A DNA stretch of 64,000 nt from RYN-230 sp963768945 (GTDB lineage Bacteria; Actinomycetota; Actinomycetes; Streptosporangiales; Streptosporangiaceae), in NCBI GenBank assembly GCA_963768945.1, contig CAVYJW010000008.1, forward strand, positions 1-64,000. The letters are read 5' to 3'. The translations under genes were made by a program, and so were the position numbers. Below are positions 16,757 to 23,529 of the stretch, piece by piece. The stretch's first letter is position 1; each line of letters opens with the position of its first letter. Below the pieces are notes generated by a model. It was not told the origin of the DNA and searched no databases. It saw only the letters and a list, made by a program, of their open reading frames with translations.

Positions 16757-17066
16757 TCAGCCAGGCCACGCAAGACAAGCACAACAATCCAGCTAACCGG
16801 GGTTCGCGACCGTCCGAGTTCAGCTCGTCGCACGTAGGCGGCCACGCGCAGAAAGCCCGACTCTGCGCTACCAAGCCGGCCGCGCAAGGCGGCGGCGTCC
16901 TGCGCCAGAACGGCGGGTCGGTGCGCTCCCCAGCCCTGCATCACTGGATGTCATGCCGCCTATCGGGGTAGCCCGCTTCCGGCTGTCGATCGGTGCGGTG
17001 CGGCTGTTCTGGAGGAGGCCGAGCACCAGATCAGCAAGAGGGACCGCCCGGCTTGGGTGCCCCGAT
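16757..17066. other. Intergenic region, start of a duplicated block
   Basis: No gene is supported here. From about 16938 the sequence begins to match the block at 30226 onward. The rest shows only antisense-like frames. Confidence 0.5.
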
Positions 17067-17489
17067 TCAGGTGGTGCGGCGGGTGAGCTCAGCGGGATCA
17101 AGCTCGACCGCGAAGGGCCGGGTGATGTGGCCCGGGGTGCCTGCCACGAGCGTGGTCCGGGTGACATACCTGCCGCGGCTCAGCGAGCCGACTACGACCT
17201 TCGGCGTGCCCTGCAGCTCCACCCGCCAGTAGACAGGGATTCCCGCTTCCGCGTACATGACCGGCTTGACCGCCCGACCCTCGGCATCGGCACCCGCGGC
17301 GATGGCCGCCTGGGCCAGAGCACGGTGCAGCCAGTAGGACGCCCGCTGATGACCCACGCCTGGTGCCGGGCTCGCAACAAGAACCCCACCTTCGTAGACC
17401 TCAAAGCGGGCATGATCACCAGCATCCGGCAACGCCTCAACATCATCGGCTGTCCACGGCCTGGTGTGGTCGACCAGCGCGACGCTCAT
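17067..17489 (-). pseudogene. Uma2-family nuclease-like protein, active-site segment deleted
   Basis: A 140-aa relative of the intact Uma2 protein at 30358-30939. The two agree closely (TADDVEALPDAGDHARFEV, GVGHQRASYWLHRALAQA, PVMYAEAGIPVYWRVELQ), but 53 residues after GADAE are missing here in frame. The lost segment carries the PDVVVV strand and VVEVVSPST, where Uma2/DUF820 proteins place PD-(D/E)xK active-site residues. The reading frame is kept but nuclease activity is unlikely. The ATG at 17489 is preceded by a strong GGGAGGTGG site. It lies just left of the first tRNA-Ala 3'-end copy. Confidence 0.8.
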
Positions 17490-17716
17490 GATTCCACCTC
17501 CCGCCGTCACCCAGTCTGACATCTACAAAGGCCCGGCGGGAGGCGTCGGCGCGTGCAGCGTGTAGCCCAGCCGACGATACGACCGGGCTCTCGCCTTGCT
17601 GATGCCGGCCACAGCATGTCACCCGCCTGTTCAACGCACACCACGCACGAGCCAGTGCTGAGCTGTCATCCGGAACCAATCCGTGCGGCTCAGTGCCAAC
17701 TGCAGGTGCCCAGAAC

Positions 17717-17734
17717 GACGGTCAGATGACGGTC
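17717..17734 (+). repeat. GACGGTC direct repeat near tRNA copy 1
   Basis: Two GACGGTC heptamers separated by agat (11-bp period), 78 nt left of the tRNA-Ala 3'-end copy. The same pair occurs 78 nt left of the real tRNA gene (31106-31123) and, with one change, 83 nt right of copy 2 (27990-28007). The helical-turn spacing and fixed distance resemble arm-type binding sites of a tyrosine recombinase or its excisionase. Confidence 0.45.
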
Positions 17735-17794
17735 GGACGATCTTGGAGCGCACTCGGACGGGCCTCAGATCATGCCCTGACCTGGGACTTCGAG

Positions 17795-17826
17795 TGGAGC
17801 TAAGCGGGCTCGAACCGCTGACCTCT
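17795..17826 (-). repeat. tRNA-Ala 3'-end copy 1, left part (att-like)
   Basis: 32 nt identical to the 3' end of tRNA-Ala(GGC) at 31184: acceptor strand, T-arm and part of the variable and anticodon region. The match stops at the left edge of the IS110 element and resumes at 19617 on its other side. Joined, the two parts restore 44 nt of tRNA sequence. It is the type of remnant left by integration into a tRNA gene. Confidence 0.88.
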
Positions 17827-18000
17827 GACACGGAACTGGGTTCCCACGCCCGGCGCGCGGCAGCGAACCCTGGCCCGTGATGTCGGCGAGGGATCGCGGG
17901 AGGCGTTATATGCGCGGCAGCAGGGAGGGCCGGGCGCGCTGGAGATCGGGTGGCAGCGGCTCCGTGATCAGCGGGAACGGGGCAGGGATGGTGCCGGCCT

Positions 18001-19281
18001 TCAGGCGGCCTCCGCGGGGGTGATGGTGATGGTGCAGCCCGGGCTGAGCTTTTCCAGTTGCCGCAGCAGGTAGGCGCGGCGTTGTTCGGGAGACTCCCGC
18101 TGGGTGTAGAAGTCCGCGCCCAGGTCCTCATACGGCCTGCCGCTCCTGAGCACCTGGTAGGCGATCTTCAGCAGGGTATCGGCGACCGCGAGGATCGCTT
18201 TCTTGACCGCGGCCGGGTTCTTCGGGCCGCCGAACCGGCGCACCAGCTTGTGATACCTGGCCTGCAGCCGGCCCTGGCTCTTGATCGCTGACCAGGCGGC
18301 CTGCACGAGCATCGGCTTGATATAGGTGCCGGCGTTGCCGGTCCGGCCATGCTTGCGCTTCCCGGCGCTCATGTGGTTACCCGGGCACAGCGTGACCCAG
18401 GACGCGAGTTTCTCGCAGCTGGCGAAGTACTCATGCGGGGCCGGGCCGATCTCGGCCAGCCACGCCTGCGCCACCGCGTCGCCGAACCCGGTGATCGATT
18501 TCAGCAGATCCAGCTCCCGCTGGTACGCAGTGACCTTGACGGCGATCTTCGCCTCCAGGCCGGCGACCGCCGTGTTAAACAGGGCGATCCGGTCCAGATG
18601 CAGCCGGCACAGCACCGCATGGTGGTCAGTGAACCGGCCGGCCAGCGCCTGGGACAGGTCCGCCAGCTTGCCCGCGGTCCGCATCCGGCCGATCGCCAGG
18701 TCCGCCAGCACCCGCCCGCGCCGCTCCCCGTCGATCAGCGCCTCGATCATCAGCCCCGCCGACTTGCCGGTCAGGTCTGAGACCACCGAATCGAGCTTGA
18801 TCCCCGCCGACTCCAGCGCTTTGGCCAGCCGCTGGATCTCCGAGGTCCGGCCCTGCACGGTCTTAGCCCGGTAGCGGGTCAGGTCCCGCAGATCCTTGAG
18901 CGCCTGGGGCGGGATATAGCTGCCGCGCAGCAGCCCGCACTCAAACAGCTCCGCCAGCCGCAGCGCGTCTTTCGCGTCCGTCTTATGCCCCTTCAGCGCC
19001 TTGGCGTGCGCCGGGCCGATCACCGCGACCTGCTCGAAGTCCTGCTCCATCAGCGCGTAGTACACCGGCTCGGTGTAAACCCCGCTGGCTTCCATCACCA
19101 CGTGGGTGATCTCCCGCTTGCGCAGGTCACGGGCCATCGTCTGCAGCACCCCGTAGAACGTCCGGTACTCCAGCACTTCCGAGGTGCGGGTCCATGCCCG
19201 GTGTCCCGGCGTGCGGATCCCGACCTTGATCATGTCCTTGTGGACGTCGATCCCGGCGACCCGCTCATACATCACTCTCAT
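18001..19281 (-). CDS. IS110-family transposase (DEDD recombinase)
   Basis: A 426-aa transposase. The N-terminal RuvC-like DEDD domain shows VAGIDVHKDMIKVGI (first D), VVMEASGVYTEPVYYAL (E) and HAKALKGHKTDAKDALRLAE (D...D). A long helical region follows. The C-terminal transposase_20 domain contains LLKSITGFGDAVAQAW, ASWVTLCPGNHMSAGKRKHG with the conserved serine region, and AAVKKAILAVADTLLKIAY. I prefer the ATG at 19281, with GGAGG upstream, over a start seven codons earlier. The length fits intact family members, so the element may be active. Confidence 0.93.
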   Translation of the reverse strand: MRVMYERVAGIDVHKDMIKVGIRTPGHRAWTRTSEVLEYRTFYGVLQTMARDLRKREITHVVMEASGVYTEPVYYALMEQDFEQVAVIGPAHAKALKGHKTDAKDALRLAELFECGLLRGSYIPPQALKDLRDLTRYRAKTVQGRTSEIQRLAKALESAGIKLDSVVSDLTGKSAGLMIEALIDGERRGRVLADLAIGRMRTAGKLADLSQALAGRFTDHHAVLCRLHLDRIALFNTAVAGLEAKIAVKVTAYQRELDLLKSITGFGDAVAQAWLAEIGPAPHEYFASCEKLASWVTLCPGNHMSAGKRKHGRTGNAGTYIKPMLVQAAWSAIKSQGRLQARYHKLVRRFGGPKNPAAVKKAILAVADTLLKIAYQVLRSGRPYEDLGADFYTQRESPEQRRAYLLRQLEKLSPGCTITITPAEAA

Positions 19282-19302
19282 ACGCTCGCCCGCCTCCTGC
19301 AA

Positions 19303-19616
19303 CGGCTCATCCCGAAACGACAGGGAAAGGCGAGCCGCCCGCCGGAGCCCAAATCAGTACAGGAGACTGACACACGCGCACGCAGCAGCAACGGGGGGCA
19401 CCCGGCATAGGGCTCCAGCACCAAACTTGCATACGGCCTCTAACGGGCCACGAGGAACCGGTGACGACGAGCGGCACGCCAGCCCAAGCCTGCCCGCCCC
19501 ACCCAACCCGCGTCAGCTGATCCGCCACGCAGACCACACAGATCACCCACGGCCCCGGCCGGCCACCGCCCAGTTTCGTCCCCACGGGAGCGCCGCGAAG
19601 CGGCGCATGTATTTCT
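19303..19616 (-). ncRNA. Candidate IS110 bridge RNA region
   Basis: About 310 nt of non-coding sequence between the transposase start and the element's left end. IS110 elements transcribe a structured bridge RNA from this position whose loops pair with target and donor. A heptamer reading ATGCAAG on the element strand (19426-19432) equals the left target flank plus core at the present insertion site (tRNA copy 1), as expected for a left target guide. I could not find the right target guide or model the fold, so this is a candidate only. Confidence 0.35.
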
Positions 19617-19628
19617 TGCATGCCATGC
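19617..19628 (-). repeat. tRNA-Ala 3'-end copy 1, right part
   Basis: TGCATGCCATGC continues the tRNA-Ala sequence exactly where the left part at 17826 stopped. With the TCT shared by both edges the match is 15 nt long, too long for chance at this position. It marks the target site of the IS110 insertion. Confidence 0.8.
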
Positions 19629-20002
19629 CGACCAATTTCGTCCGCCACGGTAGCAGGAGGTCCGGCATCCGCACGTCAGGCCATATGCCGTGTCTGGCTG
19701 AGTCCGGCGCCGACCGCGAGGGTCTGGGTGTGTAGTCACTTGGTTTGTCACTGGCCTCACCCTGGTGAAGGCTACGGACGCAGTCAGCCCCCGGCCTCCA
19801 ACTCCCTACTCGTAATTTTCTGCTGCCCTACCCCGTACAGGGCGTGGCAGTTCAACTGTTCAAGATCCTTTTCGCGGCCCAGCGCACGGCCCAGAAATGA
19901 CCAGTGAGTATGACGGGTTCGGCGACCTCGCTGGGTGGGCGACCGTGGGCGGGTCCGCACATGGCATCCGGCCCGCTACCCGGATGCCGAGGGAGGCGCG
20001 CC
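19629..20002. other. Intergenic region upstream of the hydrolase operon
   Basis: About 370 bp. It should hold the promoter of the plus-strand run 20003-23276, but no clear -35/-10 pair stands out. The frame that extends the following gene upstream to 19904 has unrelated composition and is not counted. Confidence 0.4.
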
Positions 20003-20404
20003 ATGACGAACCCAGGGACGGTTGATCTTGCCCATTACTTCCCAGCGTGGCTGAACAACCTGGCCGACGACGTGACGCTGGAGGGCTCGATGATGGACGG
20101 CTTTGTGCAGGGCCCGGACACGGTGCGGACCGTGGTGATGGCGATCCGCGAGCTGTATGACTACCAAGAGTTCAACTCCGTCGGCCCGTACGGCGAGAAC
20201 GGCTGGATCGAGGACTACACCGCAGGGGTCCGTGGCGAGCCGATCCACAACATCACCCTGGTCACGAGCAACACAGCCGGGCGTGCGCAGCGCATCGTGG
20301 GCAATTACCGCCCCCGGAGCACGCTACTGGTCTTGTCCCGGCTGCTAGGCCAAGAGTTCGCCGGCACCCCAATAGCTGGGCACTTCGTCACCGGCGAGTC
20401 CTGA
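20003..20404 (+). CDS. SnoaL/NTF2-like small protein
   Basis: A 133-aa protein that looks like the NTF2/SnoaL cone fold: an N-terminal helix (DLAHYFPAWLNNLADDVTLE), a middle segment with GPDTVRTVVMAIRELYDYQEF, then strands such as IHNITLVTSNTAGRAQRIVG. Such proteins are small isomerases, hydrolases or ligand binders. The ATG at 20003 follows GGGAGG at good spacing. It opens a run with an alpha/beta hydrolase, a secreted protein and an epoxide hydrolase, so it may act on the same substrates. The family call rests on overall pattern only. Confidence 0.65.
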   Translation: MTNPGTVDLAHYFPAWLNNLADDVTLEGSMMDGFVQGPDTVRTVVMAIRELYDYQEFNSVGPYGENGWIEDYTAGVRGEPIHNITLVTSNTAGRAQRIVGNYRPRSTLLVLSRLLGQEFAGTPIAGHFVTGES

Positions 20405-20420
20405 AGATAGGGGGAACCTC

Positions 20421-21374
20421 ATGACCTCATCCGACATCCCAGAGGGCCCCGGCTCGGTTGCGGGCACACAAAATCTGCCGGACGAGTTTACCAGCACGTT
20501 CACCAGCCGCTACGTCGACACCGGCGGGCTGCGCCAGCACGTGGTCACCGGCGGCGACGGCCCGCCGCTGCTGTTGGTTCACGGCTGGCCCCAGACCTGG
20601 TACGCCTGGCGGCTGGTGATGCCCGCGCTGGCGCGTGACTTCCAGGTCATCGTGCCCGACCAGCGCGGCACCGGGCTGTCCGGCAAGCCCGAGGACGGTT
20701 ATGACACCGGCACGCTGGCCGACGACCTAGCCGCGCTCATGGACGTGCTGGGCCACGACCGGTTCGCCGTGGCAGGCCATGACACCGGCATGTGGATCGG
20801 CTACGCGCTGGCCGCCGATCACCCAGACCGGGTTAACCGGCTGGCGGTCGCCGAGACTCCCCTGCCGGGCGTGTCCCCGTCCCCGCCCCTGTTCGCCAAC
20901 GCGCACCTGAACAACGCACTGTGGCACTTCGCGTTCAACCGGCTCGCCGCAGTCAACGACCAGCTCGTCACCGGCCGGGAAACGGTCTACTTCGGCTGGC
21001 AGTTCGCCACCAAGGCCGCCCGGCCACTGCCGGACTACGCGGTCCAGCATTACATTGGCACGCTGGCCGCCGATCCCGTTGCGCTGCACGCCAGTTTCGC
21101 GATCTACCGCGCGCTCGATGCCACCATCGCGCAAAACCAGCAGCGCAAGACCCGGCGGCTGACCCTGCCGGTGCTGGGGATCGGCGGCGAGAAGAGCCTG
21201 GGCGGCCAGGTCGCGGACACGATGAAGCTCGCCGCTGACGACGTGCAAACCCTCGTCGTCCCGGGCTGTGGGCACCATCCCCCCGAGGAGTCTCCCAAGG
21301 AGACCCTGGCGGCGCTGACTGCGTTCCTGGCCCCGTACCGCGAATGGTTCACGAAAGGAGCACTGTCATGCTGA
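20421..21374 (+). CDS. Alpha/beta hydrolase (epoxide hydrolase / dehalogenase-like)
   Basis: A 317-aa hydrolase. The oxyanion region is VHGWPQTWYAWR (HGxP). The nucleophile elbow AGHDTGMWIGYALA carries Asp instead of Ser, as in epoxide hydrolases and haloalkane or fluoroacetate dehalogenases. The catalytic histidine is in VPGCGHHPPEESP. A cap domain lies between them. No signal peptide is seen, so it is cytosolic. GGGGGAACC precedes the ATG, 16 nt after the NTF2-like gene; its 3' end overlaps the secreted-protein gene by 7 nt. Substrate is not predictable. Confidence 0.85.
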   Translation: MTSSDIPEGPGSVAGTQNLPDEFTSTFTSRYVDTGGLRQHVVTGGDGPPLLLVHGWPQTWYAWRLVMPALARDFQVIVPDQRGTGLSGKPEDGYDTGTLADDLAALMDVLGHDRFAVAGHDTGMWIGYALAADHPDRVNRLAVAETPLPGVSPSPPLFANAHLNNALWHFAFNRLAAVNDQLVTGRETVYFGWQFATKAARPLPDYAVQHYIGTLAADPVALHASFAIYRALDATIAQNQQRKTRRLTLPVLGIGGEKSLGGQVADTMKLAADDVQTLVVPGCGHHPPEESPKETLAALTAFLAPYREWFTKGALSC

Positions 21375-22048
21375 TCAGGCGCAAGATGATCGCCGCTGCG
21401 GCGGTACTGAGCCTTGCTGGCGGGCTAGGCACGCTGGCAGCAGTGCCGGCGAGCGCGGCCACTCCGCAGTGCGGCGCGAGCTGCATCGAGGTCTACAGCG
21501 CCAAGTACGCAACTCCGACGAGCCTCGGGTTCGTGGAGACCGTGCTCCTGGGGATCCCGGTTCGCGGAGTGCCGACCGAAGTGCGCCCGGCCAGCAGATC
21601 GAACCCCGCCGAGGACCTGATCGTCCCCCAAGGCGCCACGGTGAAGGTGTCCCAGTTCTACGCGCAGGGCATGGTCTCAGCCGCTGTCAACGAGCATTTC
21701 GGTAACGAGCCCGCGGCGCAGATCGAGTACGCGCCGTACGGCCACCCCACCGGGCTGTGCACGGCGGTGGCCGCCACCGCCTACCAGGACGAGGGCCTGA
21801 GCCTGCAGCCGTGCAGCGCCCCAGGCACCACGGTGTGGATCATCGACACCGTCGATGCATCCTCGGCCAGCGCCTTCCCCATCATCAACGGGTCGGACAC
21901 CGACTTCGTCCACCCGTTCGCGATGTCCATCCTGGGCAACCCAGCTGACCAGCTGTTCACGCCGATCATCCTGCAGCACCTGAACGGCAACCCCGGCAGC
22001 GAGCCCGCCAACCAGCTGTGGGGCGCCAACCACGGGATCGTGCCCTGA
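21368..22048 (+). CDS. Secreted protein of unknown function
   Basis: A 226-aa protein. A Sec-type signal peptide (IRRKMIAAAAVLSLAGGLG, cleavage after VPASAA) is followed by a mature domain of about 195 aa. Four cysteines (CGASC near the start, LCTAV and QPCSAPG later) could form two disulfides outside the cell. I do not recognise a family. The ATG at 21368 (AAAGGAG upstream) is chosen over an upstream frame start because it begins the signal peptide; it overlaps the hydrolase stop. Its place between two hydrolases suggests a linked role, such as substrate binding, but this is inference. Confidence 0.75.
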   Translation: MLIRRKMIAAAAVLSLAGGLGTLAAVPASAATPQCGASCIEVYSAKYATPTSLGFVETVLLGIPVRGVPTEVRPASRSNPAEDLIVPQGATVKVSQFYAQGMVSAAVNEHFGNEPAAQIEYAPYGHPTGLCTAVAATAYQDEGLSLQPCSAPGTTVWIIDTVDASSASAFPIINGSDTDFVHPFAMSILGNPADQLFTPIILQHLNGNPGSEPANQLWGANHGIVP

Positions 22049-22073
22049 GTGACCGCCGAACCAAGGAATCAGC

Positions 22074-23276
22074 ATGTCTGCAACAATCGCAAACTCGGCG
22101 GGCGCAGCAGCGATCCGGCCGTTCACGATTCCCGAGGTCCCCGAGGCGGAACTCGACGAGCTGCGTTCCCGTATCGCCACGACACGCTGGCCCACCACGG
22201 AGCTCGTCGCCGACCGGTCGCAGGGCGTGCAGCTGGCCACGATCCAGGAACTTGCCCACTACTGGACGACCAGCTACGACTGGCGCAAGTGCGAGGCGAG
22301 ACTGAACGCGCTGACGCAGTTCAAGACCGAGATCGACGGGGTTGACATCCACTTCATCCACTTCAAGTCACAGCACGAGGATGCGCTGCCGCTGATCATC
22401 ACACATGGCTGGCCCGGCTCGGTCATCGAGCTGCTCGGGGTCATCGGCCCGCTCACCGACCCAACCGCGCACGGCGGAGCGGCCGAGGACGCGTTCCACC
22501 TCGTGGTGCCGTCTATGCCTGGCTACGGCTTCTCCGCCGCGCCGGCCGAGGTCGGCTGGGACCCCGGCCGCATCGCACAAGCGTGGGCGGAGCTGATGCA
22601 CCGCCTCGGCTACACCCGATACGTCGCCCAGGGCGGCGACCAGGGCGCCTGGGTCACCGACCAGATGGGTCGCCAGGCACCTGAGGGCCTGGCCGGCATT
22701 CATATGAATCTGCTCGTGACGACGGACGGCGCCACGCTGCCGACCGAAACCGAGCAGGAACGCGCAGCGGCCGACGCGCGCAAGGAATTCATGACCAGCG
22801 GCTTCGGCTACTTCCTGGAACAGGCCACGCGGCCGCAGACGATCGGCTACGCCCTGCTGGATTCACCCCTCGCCCTGGCGGCCTGGATGCTCGACCACGA
22901 CGCTGACGCCTACTACAAGATCTCCCGTGCCTTCATCAGCGGGCAGCCGTCCGGCGATCTCACCCGCGACCACATCCTCGACAACGTCACTGTGTACTGG
23001 CTAACCGGCACCGGGGCCTCGGCGGCGCGGTCGTATTGGGAGCACGGACGAGCCCAGGCCCTTGCGGCCGGGCACGCTCCTCTGGAGGTCAAGGTTCCGG
23101 TTGGCTTCACGGTGTTCCCCGGCGAATCCTTCCGCGCCCCGCGCAGCTGGGTCGAGATGGGCTACCCCACCCTCAGCTACTTCCACGAGGCCGACAGGGG
23201 CGGCCACTTCGCCGCCTGGGAAGAGCCCGAGCTGTTCGCGACCGAAATCCGGGCGGCGTTCAAGCCGCTGCGCTGA
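22074..23276 (+). CDS. Epoxide hydrolase (EHN-domain family)
   Basis: A 400-aa enzyme of the microsomal-type epoxide hydrolase group. The N-terminal EHN domain (about 15-125) contains IPEVPEAELDELRSRIATTR, WPTTE and the YDWRKCEARLNAL segment. The hydrolase core has ITHGWPGSVIELL, PSMPGYGFSAAP, the nucleophile elbow AQGGDQGAWVTDQM (Asp) and the histidine in ADRGGHFAAWEEPELF. It should add water to an epoxide through an ester intermediate. It lies 25 nt downstream of the secreted-protein gene in the same run. A fragment of a second copy follows downstream. Confidence 0.92.
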   Translation: MSATIANSAGAAAIRPFTIPEVPEAELDELRSRIATTRWPTTELVADRSQGVQLATIQELAHYWTTSYDWRKCEARLNALTQFKTEIDGVDIHFIHFKSQHEDALPLIITHGWPGSVIELLGVIGPLTDPTAHGGAAEDAFHLVVPSMPGYGFSAAPAEVGWDPGRIAQAWAELMHRLGYTRYVAQGGDQGAWVTDQMGRQAPEGLAGIHMNLLVTTDGATLPTETEQERAAADARKEFMTSGFGYFLEQATRPQTIGYALLDSPLALAAWMLDHDADAYYKISRAFISGQPSGDLTRDHILDNVTVYWLTGTGASAARSYWEHGRAQALAAGHAPLEVKVPVGFTVFPGESFRAPRSWVEMGYPTLSYFHEADRGGHFAAWEEPELFATEIRAAFKPLR

Positions 23277-23308
23277 CGAACCAACCGCAATAACCGCGAG
23301 CACGCACG

Positions 23309-23404
23309 CTCGGCTTCTCCAAGGCCGCTGACGTTTCCGTCCCAGCGGCCGTGAGCGTCTTCTCCGGCGAGAACTACCAGGCCGCGGAGCCCGCGCGGAC
23401 CTGA
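23309..23404 (+). pseudogene. Fragment of a second epoxide hydrolase gene
   Basis: About 31 codons reading GFSKAADVSVPAAVSVFSGE followed by NYQAAEPART and a stop. This matches the region before the catalytic histidine of EHN-type epoxide hydrolases (compare VKVPVGFTVFPGESFRAPRS in the intact gene just upstream). Nothing else of the gene is left. It indicates that a tandem hydrolase pair once existed here. Confidence 0.6.
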
Positions 23405-23529
23405 GGCCCCTGAGGCCACTGCGCAATAAATTGCTTCGGAGAACGTCCAGGCTGGCCACACGCTCTCGGGTGATACACACTTCCATTCGTGGGGCGTGTT
23501 AGCCAAACCGAGCAGCCGCTGGATCGGTC

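Larger units (their letters stand above)
16938..17826 (-). repeat. Duplicated block, copy A (Uma2 gene + spacer + tRNA-Ala 3' end)
   Basis: About 890 bp that match, with scattered substitutions and indels, the block at 30226-31215. The match starts upstream of the Uma2 3' end, covers the Uma2 gene (with a 159-bp deletion in this copy) and a ~300-bp spacer with the GACGGTC direct repeats, and ends inside the copy of the tRNA-Ala 3' end. The same order and orientation in both copies shows that the whole module was duplicated or was brought in twice by related elements. Confidence 0.85.
17827..19616 (-). mobile_element. IS110-family insertion sequence inside a tRNA-Ala 3'-end copy
   Basis: The element is about 1,790 bp. 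Its edges are defined by the interruption of the tRNA-like sequence: the target reads ...GACCTCT on the left and TCTTGCATGCC... on the right, with TCT shared, so the exact cut is ambiguous by 3 nt. No terminal inverted repeats or longer target duplications are seen, as expected for IS110. It contains one transposase gene, a 174-nt non-coding 3' flank and a ~330-nt non-coding 5' flank, the place where IS110 elements encode their bridge RNA. It appears intact. Confidence 0.85.
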
